Assembly: GCA_902493335.1 (NCBI GenBank)
Contig: CABUPJ010000004.1
Location: 16,536 to 80,535, forward strand
Reading direction: 5' to 3'
Source: an uncultured Porphyromonadaceae bacterium
Lineage (GTDB): Bacteria > Bacteroidota > Bacteroidia > Bacteroidales > Muribaculaceae
Length of the DNA stretch: 64,000 nucleotides
Shown: positions 1 to 8,698 of the stretch, one piece after another
Layout of the letters: each line of letters begins with the position of its first letter
How positions within the stretch are numbered: position 1 is the first letter of the stretch
Position numbers and translations under genes: made by a program
The notes under the pieces: model-generated
Seen by the model: only the letters and a program-made list of their open reading frames with translations
The model's database searches: none
Told to the model about the DNA's origin: nothing

Positions 1-1739
1 TAGTTCTCCTTTGTGTAGACGCCGGGCTTGAATCCTTTGTCCTTATAGGGGTTTGATTTCATGAAACCGAGTTCGACCGAGCGTTCGATTTCATTATACA
101 GAGTCTCGACGCTGTCGATGCAGATCTCCTCGCTGTTGTCTTCGGTGCGCCATATAGGGAGCGGAGTGCCCCAGTAGCGGCTGCGCGAGAGGTTCCAGTC
201 CTGGAGGTTTTCGAGCCATTTGCCGAAACGTCCGCTACCTGTCGACGCGGGTTTCCATTTGATTTCCTCGTTGAGAGCCATAAGGCGCTCGCGGGCTGCC
301 GTAGTTCTGATAAACCAGCTGTCAAGCGGATAATAGAGCACAGGTTTGTCTGTACGCCAGCAATGCGGATAGCTGTGGACGTGTTTCTCAATCTTGAAGA
401 CCTTGTCATTCTGTTTGAGCCACATACAAATTTCGACGTCGAGAGTCTCGTCGGCCTCGGTCTTGGTCTCGTCGTAGGCGTTTTTGACATATTTGCCAGC
501 CCAGGGAGCATAGAGCCCGACGTTGACGTTTTTGGCGACGAAGTCTTTGTCAATGTCCTCGATGCGGTAGAAACGGCCTTTCATGTCGACCATGGGACGC
601 TGATTGCCGTCTGCGTCGACAAGCAACAGCGGCGGAATGTTGTTGAGCTTTGACACACGAAGGTCATCGGCGCCGAATGTACCGGCGATATGGACTATGC
701 CCGTACCATCCTCTGTCGATACATAGTCGCCGGGGATAATGCGGAATGCTCCTTCACCGGGATTCATCCACGGGATAAGCTGTTGATATTCGAGTCCCAC
801 AAGATCTGTGCCTTTGACAGTCTTGATTACATGATAAGGGACAAGTTTGTCTCCCTTGTTATAGTCTTCGAGGGCGATACCGGCGGCTTTGGGGTTGAAG
901 ACGCTGCCAATCAGAGCCTCGGCGACTACGACGGTAATAGGTTCGCCCGAATATGGGTTATATGTTCTGACAATGCTGTAATCTATTGCCGGGCCGACAC
1001 AGAGGGCTGTATTTGACGGGAGAGTCCACGGTGTAGTCGTCCACGCAAGATAGTAGGGACGTCCCCACCCTTTCATTTCCTCAGTCGGATTAGTGGCGAG
1101 GAACTGGGCGATGCATGTTGTGTCTTTTACGTCGCGATAGCATCCGGGCTGGTTGAGTTCATGAGAGCTGAGGCCTGTGCCGGCAGCCGGTGAATATGGC
1201 TGGATTGTGTATCCTTTGTAGAGATATCCTTTTTTATGGAGCTGGGCGAGCAGCCACCACAGCGTTTCGATATATCGGTTGTCGAATGTTATATAGGGGT
1301 CTTTCATGTCGACCCAATAACCCATCGATTCGGTGAGAGTCTCCCACTCTTTTGTGTATTTGAGGACTTCCTTGCGGCAGGCGGCGTTGTAGTCGTCGAC
1401 CGAAATTTTATGACCGATGTCGTCTTTTTTTATTCCCAGCGCTTTTTCGACGCCAAGCTCGACGGGCAGACCGTGAGTGTCCCAGCCGGCCTTGCGTCTG
1501 ACCTGGAAGCCTTTCATGGTTTTGTAACGGCAGACGATATCTTTAATCGTGCGCGCCATCACGTGGTGAATACCGGGCATACCATTGGCCGAAGGAGGAC
1601 CTTCGTAGAAAACAAACGAGGGACAACCTTCGCGCACTTTCATACTTTTGTTAAATAAATCCGCTTCACGCCAACGGTCGAGCATCTCTTTATTTATATC
1701 CGAGAGATTGAAGCCGTTATATTCATTGAATTTCTTCAT
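1..1739 (-). CDS. ileS: isoleucine--tRNA ligase, 5' part (C-terminus beyond window)
   Basis: Charges tRNA-Ile with isoleucine in the cytoplasm. Read on the minus strand, an open frame runs from the ATG at 1739 off the left edge (about 579 codons). Visible class I landmarks are the EGPPSANG...GIHH stretch near residue 45-55, which holds the HIGH-type signature, the GWDTHGLPVE block, the editing-domain segment AWTTTPWTLPSNTAL and SRYWGTPLPIW near the truncated end. The KMSKS loop and anticodon-binding domain should lie outside the window. The start is the first ATG, about 30 bases downstream of a -7-like box at 1775-1782. The family call is secure; only the 3' part is missing. Confidence 0.96.
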   Translation of the reverse strand, partial: MKKFNEYNGFNLSDINKEMLDRWREADLFNKSMKVREGCPSFVFYEGPPSANGMPGIHHVMARTIKDIVCRYKTMKGFQVRRKAGWDTHGLPVELGVEKALGIKKDDIGHKISVDDYNAACRKEVLKYTKEWETLTESMGYWVDMKDPYITFDNRYIETLWWLLAQLHKKGYLYKGYTIQPYSPAAGTGLSSHELNQPGCYRDVKDTTCIAQFLATNPTEEMKGWGRPYYLAWTTTPWTLPSNTALCVGPAIDYSIVRTYNPYSGEPITVVVAEALIGSVFNPKAAGIALEDYNKGDKLVPYHVIKTVKGTDLVGLEYQQLIPWMNPGEGAFRIIPGDYVSTEDGTGIVHIAGTFGADDLRVSKLNNIPPLLLVDADGNQRPMVDMKGRFYRIEDIDKDFVAKNVNVGLYAPWAGKYVKNAYDETKTEADETLDVEICMWLKQNDKVFKIEKHVHSYPHCWRTDKPVLYYPLDSWFIRTTAARERLMALNEEIKWKPASTGSGRFGKWLENLQDWNLSRSRYWGTPLPIWRTEDNSEEICIDSVETLYNEIERSVELGFMKSNPYKDKGFKPGVYTKEN

Positions 1740-1774
1740 ATTATTCTTATTTGGGAAGACTATATAATTTCGCG

Positions 1775-1782
1775 CAAAGATA
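1775..1782 (-). promoter_or_regulatory. candidate -7 box of ileS promoter
   Basis: On the minus strand this reads TATCTTTG, an exact TAnnTTTG match, 36-43 bases before the ileS ATG. No convincing TTTG lies 19-21 bases further upstream, so the call rests on the -7 box and its position. Confidence 0.45.
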
Positions 1783-1847
1783 GCCAAAATCATCTGAAAA
1801 TTAAAATTTCGGGCTTAATAATATACGCGAATCGGCAATGAGACGGT

Positions 1848-1885
1848 CAAAAAGAAAATTAGGCCGCAAAATTTGCGACCTAATT
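1848..1885 (-). terminator. rho-independent terminator after the tRNA-Arg pair
   Basis: Inverted arms at 1857-1870 and 1871-1885 (core AATTAGG-CGCAAA with one mismatch) are followed on the minus strand by a T-rich run (1848-1856). It lies just downstream of the tRNA genes and also separates them from ileS. Confidence 0.8.
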
Positions 1886-1886
1886 G

Positions 1887-1960
1887 TGACTCCTACAGGA
1901 TTCAAACCTGTAACCTTCTGATCCGTAGTCAGATGCTCTATTCAGTTGAGCTAAGGAGCC
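1887..1960 (-). tRNA. tRNA-Arg (anticodon ACG), copy 2 in transcription order
   Basis: A 74-nt cloverleaf on the minus strand: acceptor GGCTCCT paired with AGGAGTC (one G-U pair), D arm AGCTCAACTGAATAGAGC, anticodon loop CTACGGA with anticodon ACG on a TCTGA/TCAGA stem, and T loop with GGTTTGAATCC. The 3' CCA is not encoded. The sequence is identical to the neighbouring copy. Confidence 0.95.
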
Positions 1961-1977
1961 GATTGCTCTTTATGTTG

Positions 1978-2051
1978 TGACTCCTACAGGATTCAAACCT
2001 GTAACCTTCTGATCCGTAGTCAGATGCTCTATTCAGTTGAGCTAAGGAGCC
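1978..2051 (-). tRNA. tRNA-Arg (anticodon ACG), promoter-proximal copy
   Basis: Second identical 74-nt tRNA-Arg(ACG), 17 bases from the other copy. It is transcribed first from the promoter at 2077-2107, and both copies probably sit on one transcript that ends at the hairpin at 1857-1885. ACG is expected to be converted to ICG to read CGU, CGC and CGA. Confidence 0.95.
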
Positions 2052-2076
2052 AATTGCTTTCTTGCGATTGCGAGTG

Positions 2077-2107
2077 CAAAGTTAATGCATTCTTACCAAT
2101 TAACAAA
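2077..2107 (-). promoter_or_regulatory. promoter of the tRNA-Arg pair
   Basis: On the minus strand TTTG (2107-2104) and TAACTTTG (2084-2077) are separated by 19 bases, matching the Bacteroidetes -33/-7 consensus. Predicted transcription starts near 2070, about 20 bases before the first tRNA. The remaining 2108-2226 is AT-rich and holds nothing else I recognise. Confidence 0.8.
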
Positions 2108-2226
2108 ATATTTTTTGTGCTTTTTTATCCCGCATTTTTGTCAACAATCAATAATAAACTGAAAAATAATTTTTTATACCATTAAATAAATTGAAAAAAA
2201 TGCATGCCGATTATAATCACACCACC

Positions 2227-2742
2227 TTATTTTGTGCAAAATACTATATGCGGCATATCAATTCCTCGATAATGTTTGGTTATATGGTCTATCGGGATCA
2301 TCCCGTTTCGCAAAGCGACATTTTTTGAAGCTTCGTTAGAATCTCTGATGATTGAATACATGACTTCAAACCGAAGTTTATTGAAGCCGTATTCCCGACA
2401 AGCGATGGCTGCTTCTGTAGCATAACCCTTGTGCCAGTGTTTATGCGCAAACAAATATCCGATTTCCGGGACTTGTGTTGTCTTGTAATCCTGTATGGTA
2501 ATTCCGCATTGACCTATCATCTCGTCAGAGTTTCTGAGGAATACGCCCCACAAGCCGAAGCCATGGTCATTGTAGCGTTGTATCTGTTTTTGCAGCCAGA
2601 GCAACGTTTCCCGGTCATTGAATGCACCGTTGTAGGCATACATGACACGGTCGTCCTGCAGCATTGACGCCAAGGCTTCTACATCAGAAAAGTCCATTTC
2701 GCGCAACATCAGTCTGTCGGTCTCTAAGATTATATGCTTCAT
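2227..2742 (-). CDS. GNAT family N-acetyltransferase (RimJ/RimL type)
   Basis: A 171-residue single-domain protein with the RimL-like opening LETDRLMLREM, the central beta strand EIGYLFAHKHWHKGYATEA (acetyl-CoA binding region) and the closing SIIRDSNEASKNVALRNGM, all typical of the GNAT fold that acetylates an amine on a protein or small molecule. The substrate cannot be read from sequence. Its ATG overlaps the stop of the DoxX gene by 4 bases (ATGA), so it is probably the last gene of a DUF1599-DoxX-GNAT transcript. It could be a ribosomal-protein N-acetyltransferase or a detoxifying enzyme. Confidence 0.88.
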   Translation of the reverse strand: MKHIILETDRLMLREMDFSDVEALASMLQDDRVMYAYNGAFNDRETLLWLQKQIQRYNDHGFGLWGVFLRNSDEMIGQCGITIQDYKTTQVPEIGYLFAHKHWHKGYATEAAIACREYGFNKLRFEVMYSIIRDSNEASKNVALRNGMIPIDHITKHYRGIDMPHIVFCTK

Positions 2743-3971
2743 TTTGTATGCTCTGTCACGTTTTTAGTTTTCCGCGAAAAGTTGAACAGATAGATAAGCG
2801 CCATTGCTATTATCCATAACAACGAAAGTCTGAGATTCACGCCACCGTCATCTACCACCGCCATTTCATTGAGAGATATGCTTTCGCCGGAATCAAAAAG
2901 ATCGGGGCTGAACGACGCGATGTTACGTTTCCACACTATATGACCGTCAACGATATACACCAATGCGGTGTCGCCGCGGGCAAGCATTTTGAGGGAGGTG
3001 TCATCGGCTGTAAATATATCGGTATCGATAGCTGCGAGATTCCGCCATTTTTCGACACCATCGGCATCGGCGGCGAGAATGGCAATCATTTCTCCGCCTT
3101 CACGTTCGATGAGACCGGCAAACTGCATCGCCAGTCTGGAACGGTAGAGGTAACCTGCCCCGGGATCGTTGACAACAAGAAGTAACAACGGTTTGTCTGA
3201 AACAAGCAGTTCGGTCACATCATCATATCCGTCAAAGACTGCAAAAGAATTATCTTCGGTCGCACCGGTCCTGTCGATACGGCTGACAAAAGTCCACGTG
3301 CTGTCAGGCAGATTATCGATGTCATACTCCCGTTCTTCGCCGTCTTTTGAATAGACAAATGTGACGTCGGGATCGTCCTCAGCCGATGCCGGCGGGAAAA
3401 CAGACCCCGTTTTAAATGGTCTGAAGTCTACGACGGGCTGGTATCGGTAGCCTATGAATGAAACAGTGACAACAAACACCAGAGAAACGGCGACTGTCTG
3501 CCACTGCAAAGAATGTCTGTAAAGGCCTTTTACCCTGGTATTATACTTAAGGAGGTATATTACAAGTGCAGAAAGTACAATGTTTTTCAGAAAAGTGGCG
3601 GTATTCGAGATTATGATGAAATCGCCGAAGCAGCCGCAATCGGGGACTGGATCGGCGATGGCAATATATGCTGTGAGCGGCAACATGACCGCCATGAATC
3701 CGGCAGCCACCATGACCGACAGACGTCGCCAGCAGCCTGTCACGATAAGTACGCCTGTGATAAATTCGGCCACAGACAGACTTATCGCACCTGTAAGTGT
3801 GATTTCACGCGCTACATCAATAGACCATACGGTGAGATAATCTTCAATCTTATAAATAAATCCCCACGGGTCTACGGCCTTGGCCCAGCCGGAAACAACG
3901 AAAGTAAGACCCACGACAATTCGCGCGAGCCAGACACAGGTCTTGAAAAGCAGAAATTTGCGTTCAGGCAT
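2739..3971 (-). CDS. DoxX/MauE-like membrane protein with a periplasmic thioredoxin-like domain
   Basis: A 410-residue protein. Residues about 10-145 form a DoxX/MauE-type four-helix membrane domain (opening ARIVVGLTFVVSGWAKAVDPWGF, with a CGCFG cysteine motif on a loop), followed by another helix around 160-178. Residues about 190-370 look like an extracytoplasmic thioredoxin-fold domain, but the active-site CxxC is absent (the strand LLLLVVNDPGAGYL occupies that place). A last helix lies near 380-400. MauE/DoxX proteins move electrons or support disulfide chemistry; that role is only inferred here. It overlaps DUF1599 by 8 bases and the GNAT gene by 4, indicating one operon. Confidence 0.82.
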   Translation of the reverse strand: MPERKFLLFKTCVWLARIVVGLTFVVSGWAKAVDPWGFIYKIEDYLTVWSIDVAREITLTGAISLSVAEFITGVLIVTGCWRRLSVMVAAGFMAVMLPLTAYIAIADPVPDCGCFGDFIIISNTATFLKNIVLSALVIYLLKYNTRVKGLYRHSLQWQTVAVSLVFVVTVSFIGYRYQPVVDFRPFKTGSVFPPASAEDDPDVTFVYSKDGEEREYDIDNLPDSTWTFVSRIDRTGATEDNSFAVFDGYDDVTELLVSDKPLLLLVVNDPGAGYLYRSRLAMQFAGLIEREGGEMIAILAADADGVEKWRNLAAIDTDIFTADDTSLKMLARGDTALVYIVDGHIVWKRNIASFSPDLFDSGESISLNEMAVVDDGGVNLRLSLLWIIAMALIYLFNFSRKTKNVTEHTK

Positions 3972-4506
3972 TTTCGGTCAGTTTGATGATGCCAAAGACA
4001 GCATAGTTGACCATATCCATATAATTGGCGTCAATGCCTTCGGAAACGAGAGTCTGGCCGCAGTGGTCTTCAATCTCCTTGGTGCGCTCTATTTTCATCA
4101 GGATTAAGTCGGTGTATGACAGCACACGCATCATGCGCCATGCCTCGTCGTAGTCATGGTTTTTGGCGAGCATAAGGGTGCGGGCGGTCGCTACATAGCG
4201 GTCATACAGCTCTACAGCGGTGTCGACGTCGATGTCTTTTGTGTCTGACGCGCCGAGTTCGAGCTGGATGAGTCCGATGATGCCATAGTTGACAATGGCG
4301 ATGAATTCAGGGAGGATGCCCTCGCCTACGGCTGAACAGCCTTTGGTCTCGAGCGAACGGATGCGTTTGGCTTTTATGAATATCTGGTCAGTGACCGCCG
4401 CCGGTCTCAGAATCCGCCATGACGGGCCGTAATCGGCAAGTTTTGCCGTAAAAACGTTGCGGCATAGAGCCAGAGCCGTGTCAAACTGTTGTGTAGTATC
4501 TGTCAT
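3964..4506 (-). CDS. DUF1599 (nucleotide modification associated domain 1) protein
   Basis: A 180-residue cytoplasmic protein made of two similar halves. The segments LADYGPSWRILRP...DQIFIKAKRIRSLE and NHDYDEAWRMMRVLSYTDLILMKIERTKEIE repeat the same pattern about 90 residues apart, as known for DUF1599 proteins. This family is linked by neighbourhood to nucleotide modification, but no activity is established to my knowledge. It is the first gene of the three-gene operon with DoxX and GNAT. A TACCTTTG -7-like box lies on the minus strand at 4546-4539. Confidence 0.85.
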   Translation of the reverse strand: MTDTTQQFDTALALCRNVFTAKLADYGPSWRILRPAAVTDQIFIKAKRIRSLETKGCSAVGEGILPEFIAIVNYGIIGLIQLELGASDTKDIDVDTAVELYDRYVATARTLMLAKNHDYDEAWRMMRVLSYTDLILMKIERTKEIEDHCGQTLVSEGIDANYMDMVNYAVFGIIKLTENA

Positions 4507-4538
4507 ATCTGTTATATCGTTTAGTTTTTCTTTTATTG

Positions 4539-4546
4539 CAAAGGTA
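4539..4546 (-). promoter_or_regulatory. candidate -7 box for the DUF1599-DoxX-GNAT operon
   Basis: Minus-strand TACCTTTG matches TAnnTTTG 33 bases before the DUF1599 ATG. The place for -33 falls inside the upstream gene's terminator hairpin and does not match TTTG, so the assignment is tentative. Confidence 0.4.
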
Positions 4547-4584
4547 TAAAAAAAACAGCAAAGCCCGGCTTTTATGGCCGGGCT
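4547..4584 (-). terminator. rho-independent terminator after the TPR gene
   Basis: Stem AGCCCGGC (4562-4569) / GCCGGGCT (4577-4584) with a 7-base loop; on the minus strand it is followed by a run of eight T (4547-4554). It ends the gyrA-TPR transcription unit. Confidence 0.88.
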
Positions 4585-4607
4585 CTGTGAAAAATGTTTA
4601 TAGTGGC

Positions 4608-5828
4608 TTATTTGTTAAGTCGGTCTGTGGTATATTTGAGCTTTTCCTCATCTTTGAGGTTGTAATATACATTTTCAAGATACTTGAGGGCGATGGTGTA
4701 GTTTTCGTCTACGTTGTATGCCCTTTCAAGATAATCGGCAGCCTCGTTGAAGAGGGGGCGGATGTTTTCATTGAAATATGCTTCGATCTGAGAGGGATCA
4801 GAGGGGGCTTTGTCGCTGATTTCATAAGCGTCTTCGCAAAGAGCTTTGCCATAGTTGAAGAGAGCGTCTTTGCTGTAGGGGTCGAGCTCGATGGCTTTGG
4901 CGTAAGCTTTCTTTGCTTCGGCACGTTTGCCGTCGTTGTCATAGATAACACCGAGAACGACATAATACTGTGCGTTGTCGGGGTTGGCTGCTATGGCTTC
5001 GTTGATGGCGTTGAAGGCTTTCTGATAGTCTTTCTTCTGCAGATAGTCGTTGATGATAATGCCGATATACGAAGGCTCTTCTTTGCCATAAAGAGGAAGC
5101 GCTTCTTTGGCGAGCTCGAGAGCGGCGACGCTGTCGGGAATCTGTGAGGCTACACCGATAGCATAGTTATATGTATCCTTGTCGTTGTGGCCGAGAGCGA
5201 TTGATGTTTTGAACGCCTTGAGGGCCTTGGGGAGGTTCTCACCCTGCCAGGCGGCAATGCCCTGGTTGAAAGTGATGTCACCCATAAGTGTCGAATCGAC
5301 GTTGGCGATATCTTTTCTGTAGAGGGGATTTGCATACAGATCGACCATCACCTGCCAGATGTCATAGGCATCGTTGTAGCGCTGGCTGTTGTAGAATGTA
5401 GCTCCGGCACCGCTGAAGTCGCCGAAGTGGCCTGCAAGCGTCGAGACTATTTCTTTTGAATATTTGGGCTTAACCTTACCTTTTTCATTGGGAACAGAGT
5501 CGAGAGGCAGGGCTTTCACAAAATAATTGTAGCCGTCAAGAAGAGCTTCGGCCATCTTGAGTTCGCCGTCTTCAGGAAGCTTATTGAATGCCTTGAGGCC
5601 AAGCAGGTGGTCGTAGCACTTGAAAGCTGCCTTACCGGGAATATACCAGGTCTGGGCGAGGCCTGAGGTTTCGGGGTTAGTCAGAGCGGGGGTGATGATT
5701 TCTACAACTGGCTTGTAACTGTCATCAGAACTTTTCATGGCCTTTTCAGCCTCTTTTACTACAGACATCTGAGCTGAAGCTGTAAGCCCGGCGAGGATAC
5801 CTGCACCAATAAGGATGATTTTTTTCAT
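4608..5828 (-). CDS. secreted tetratricopeptide-repeat protein next to gyrA
   Basis: 406 residues with an N-terminal signal peptide (MKKIILIGAGILAGLTASAQ, predicted cut after SAQ), then helical repeats. The clearest TPR units are near residues 180-215 (GDITFNQGIAAWQGENLPKA) and 280-330 (NAQYYVVLGVIYDNDGKRAE, followed by AKKAYAKAIELDPYSKDALF). The end, with ALKYLENVYYNLKDEEKL, is another repeat. It is probably a periplasmic scaffold protein; its partner is unknown. It lies 42 bases downstream of gyrA on the same strand with no terminator between, an arrangement I associate with Bacteroidales gyrA loci. Confidence 0.85.
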   Translation of the reverse strand: MKKIILIGAGILAGLTASAQMSVVKEAEKAMKSSDDSYKPVVEIITPALTNPETSGLAQTWYIPGKAAFKCYDHLLGLKAFNKLPEDGELKMAEALLDGYNYFVKALPLDSVPNEKGKVKPKYSKEIVSTLAGHFGDFSGAGATFYNSQRYNDAYDIWQVMVDLYANPLYRKDIANVDSTLMGDITFNQGIAAWQGENLPKALKAFKTSIALGHNDKDTYNYAIGVASQIPDSVAALELAKEALPLYGKEEPSYIGIIINDYLQKKDYQKAFNAINEAIAANPDNAQYYVVLGVIYDNDGKRAEAKKAYAKAIELDPYSKDALFNYGKALCEDAYEISDKAPSDPSQIEAYFNENIRPLFNEAADYLERAYNVDENYTIALKYLENVYYNLKDEEKLKYTTDRLNK

Positions 5829-5870
5829 AACATTTAATCGTTAGGATATTGATAGATAATTATTGTTTTT

Positions 5871-8435
5871 TCAATCGTTTGGCTGTACGTCGGTGTCATC
5901 GTCGGTTTCGTCAGTAACATCGATGTCTGCCTCGTCGTCAATCATATCGGGGAGTTCCTCGCCCTCGATAACCTCGACGACTTCCTCCTCGGGATCAGCG
6001 TCAACGCAGCATACAGATGCTATAACGTCGTTACGCTTGTCAAGGTTGATGAGTTTGACGCCCTGTGTGGCACGGCCCATAACGCGGATATCGGCCACAT
6101 GGATGCGAAGGGTTATGCCTGATTTGTTGATGATGACAAGGTCGTTGTCGTCGTTGACGCTCTTGAAGGCTACGAGGAGGCCTGTCTTGTCCGAGATGTT
6201 CATGGTCTTGACGCCCTTGCCGCCACGGTTGGTGACGCGGTAGCCGTCGAGAAGCGAACGTTTGCCGAAGCCTTTCTCGGAGATGACCATGACGTTGTCT
6301 TCCGATTCAGCACCCATAGCAATGAGGCCTATTATCTCATCATCGCCGCCATCGAGTCTCATACCTCTCACGCCCGTCGACACGCGGCCCATGGCTCTGA
6401 GTTTCGATTCATGGAAGCGGATGGCGCGACCGTTACGGTTGGCCATAAGTATCTCCGAGTTGCCGTCAGTGAGTTCTACGCCGATAAGACGGTCGTCTTC
6501 TCTGATGACCAAGGCTTTCTTGCCCTTTGCAAGCACTCGGGCGTATTCGGCAAGAAGGGTCTTCTTGACGATGCCGTTCTTGGTGGCGAAGACGAGATAG
6601 TGCGAGTTGATGAACTCGCTGTCGTCGAGCTGTTTGCATCGGATATAGGCATTTACCTGATCGCCCGGCTCTATTTCGAGCAGATTCTGAAGCGCGCGGC
6701 CTTTGCTGTTCTTGGCACCTTCGGGCAGCTCGTAGACTTTCATCTTGTAGACGAGGCCGCGGTCGGTGAAGAAGAGCATCGTGTTGTGCATCGAAGCGGG
6801 ATAGATGTGCTCGATGAAGTCTTCGTCGCGCGTGTCGCTGCCTTTGGCGCCGACGCCGCCGCGGTTCTGCGCACGGAACTCGCTCAGCGGAGTGCGTTTG
6901 ATGTAACCGAGATGAGAGATGGTGATAATCATCTCGTCGTCGGCATAGAAATCTTCGGCGTTGAAGTCGCCCGCGGTATAGTCGATGACAGTGCGGCGCG
7001 CGTCGCCATACTGGGCTTTGACAGCCTCAAGTTCTTCGCGTATTACGCGGCGGCACTCGGCCGGATCCGACAGAATGAGTTCAAGTCTGGCAATCTCGGC
7101 CATGATTTTTTCATAGTCGGCTTCGAGTTTGCCCTGTTCGAGCTGGGTAAGGCTCTTAAGACGCATGTCGACGATTGCCTGTGTCTGTACGTCGACGAGC
7201 TCGAATCGTTCGGCGAGTCTTGCCTTGGCCTGCTCGGTGTCGTCAGACGAGCGGATGATATGGATGACCTCGTCGATATTCTGTGATGCGATAATCAGGC
7301 CGCGAAGAATCAGGGCGCGCTCACGGGCTTTGTTGAGCTCGAATTGCGTGCGGCGGATGACAACTTCGTGACGGTGGTCGATAAACGCCGATATGATCTG
7401 TTTTATATTTAATGTGCAGGGACGGCCGTTGACGAGAGCGACGTTGTTGACGCTGAACGACGCCTGCATCTGGGTCATCTTGTAAAGTTTGTTGAGCACG
7501 ACGTTGGCGTTTGCGTCGCTTTTGAGTTTGATGACGATGCGCATGCCCTTGTAGTCGGTCTCGTCGTTGATGTCGGCGATTCCGTCGAGTTTCTTCTCGT
7601 TGACGAGATCGGCTATATATTTGATAAGCTCGGCCTTGTTGACGCCGTAGGGAATCTCGGTCACGATAATCGACTCATGGTTTGCTTCTGATTCGATCTC
7701 GGCTTTCGCGCGTATGATGATGCGGCCGCGGCCGGTCTCGTATGCGTCCTTGACGCCATTATAGCCATATATGATACCGCCGGTCGGGAAATCGGGGGCG
7801 GTGATATATTTCATGAGTTCGGGAATCGTTAGCTCGGGGTTCTCAAGAAGAGCCACAGAGGCGTCTATCGATTCCGACAGGTTGTGCGGGGGCATATTTG
7901 TAGCCATGCCGACAGCGATACCAGAGGCACCGTTGACAAGTAAGTTCGGGAAACGGGTCGGGAGAACGACGGGTTCGCGGCGCGAGTTGTCATAGTTGGG
8001 CTGGAAGTCGACTGTATCTGAATCAATGTCGGCAAGCATTTCCTCACCCATTTTCGAGAGGCGTACCTCGGTATAACGCATTGCGGCTGGGGGATCACCG
8101 TCGACCGAGCCGAAGTTGCCGTGACCGTCGACAAGAGTATATCTCAGCGACCAGTCCTGTGCCATACGCACGACAGTGCCGTAGATTGACGAGTCACCGT
8201 GGGGGTGATATTTACCCATCACTTCACCGACACAGTTTGCCGACTTTTTATGGGGCTTGTCGCTGTTGTTGCCCATTTCGTTCATTCCGAAAAGCACTCG
8301 GCGGTGTACGGGCTTCATGCCGTCACGCACATCAGGGAGCGCTCGCGACACTATAACCGACATCGAATAGTCGATATAGGCCGATTTCATCTCATTTTCG
8401 ATATTGATCTTTAATATGCGATCGTCTTCAATCAT
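5871..8435 (-). CDS. gyrA: DNA gyrase subunit A
   Basis: 854 residues. With GyrB it introduces negative supercoils. Residues about 1-500 are the breakage-reunion domain, with active-site Tyr121 in AAMRYTE and the quinolone-determining region HPHGDSSIYG at 77-86. Residues about 510-810 form the DNA-wrapping beta-pinwheel, with a GyrA-box-like NRGGKG segment. The last 40 residues are strongly acidic (EEEVVEVIEGEE...DETDDDTD), as in many Bacteroidetes GyrA tails. At the position equivalent to E. coli Asp87 there is Gly86, while Ser82 (E. coli Ser83) is kept. The gene diverges from clpC and runs into the TPR gene. Confidence 0.98.
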   Translation of the reverse strand: MIEDDRILKINIENEMKSAYIDYSMSVIVSRALPDVRDGMKPVHRRVLFGMNEMGNNSDKPHKKSANCVGEVMGKYHPHGDSSIYGTVVRMAQDWSLRYTLVDGHGNFGSVDGDPPAAMRYTEVRLSKMGEEMLADIDSDTVDFQPNYDNSRREPVVLPTRFPNLLVNGASGIAVGMATNMPPHNLSESIDASVALLENPELTIPELMKYITAPDFPTGGIIYGYNGVKDAYETGRGRIIIRAKAEIESEANHESIIVTEIPYGVNKAELIKYIADLVNEKKLDGIADINDETDYKGMRIVIKLKSDANANVVLNKLYKMTQMQASFSVNNVALVNGRPCTLNIKQIISAFIDHRHEVVIRRTQFELNKARERALILRGLIIASQNIDEVIHIIRSSDDTEQAKARLAERFELVDVQTQAIVDMRLKSLTQLEQGKLEADYEKIMAEIARLELILSDPAECRRVIREELEAVKAQYGDARRTVIDYTAGDFNAEDFYADDEMIITISHLGYIKRTPLSEFRAQNRGGVGAKGSDTRDEDFIEHIYPASMHNTMLFFTDRGLVYKMKVYELPEGAKNSKGRALQNLLEIEPGDQVNAYIRCKQLDDSEFINSHYLVFATKNGIVKKTLLAEYARVLAKGKKALVIREDDRLIGVELTDGNSEILMANRNGRAIRFHESKLRAMGRVSTGVRGMRLDGGDDEIIGLIAMGAESEDNVMVISEKGFGKRSLLDGYRVTNRGGKGVKTMNISDKTGLLVAFKSVNDDNDLVIINKSGITLRIHVADIRVMGRATQGVKLINLDKRNDVIASVCCVDADPEEEVVEVIEGEELPDMIDDEADIDVTDETDDDTDVQPND

Positions 8436-8522
8436 GATTATGGTTTCTGTAAATTAATCGTTTAGGCGGAGTCTGTGACGGGGCGACAGCCCGGCCGCAA
8501 AATATTCCGCATAAATATCATA

Positions 8523-8560
8523 CAAAGATACTGTTTTTTCTTGAAAAAAATGTATCTTTG
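8523..8560. promoter_or_regulatory. divergent -7 boxes of gyrA and clpC
   Basis: CAAAGATA at 8523-8530 is a minus-strand TATCTTTG for gyrA, and TATCTTTG at 8553-8560 is its plus-strand mirror for clpC. Each -7 box falls about where the other promoter's -33 box would be, and no separate TTTG is seen, so RNA polymerase may compete between them. The rest of the 263-base gap (8436-8698) is AT-rich and holds no gene. Confidence 0.5.
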
Positions 8561-8698
8561 AACAATTCAAAGCAAAAAAATCTTTATTTATATAATGTAT
8601 GATATAGTAGAGACGTTATTGGCATAATCTTTGCTAAATGTCATTTCAGATAATATCAAGACCAGACACTAAAACAAAAGAGAAAGGTAATAAATTAG

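Noticed and set aside
6411..7286. 291-residue ORF antisense to gyrA
   Set aside because: Reverse-strand shadow of gyrA with low-complexity Val/Asp/Glu composition.
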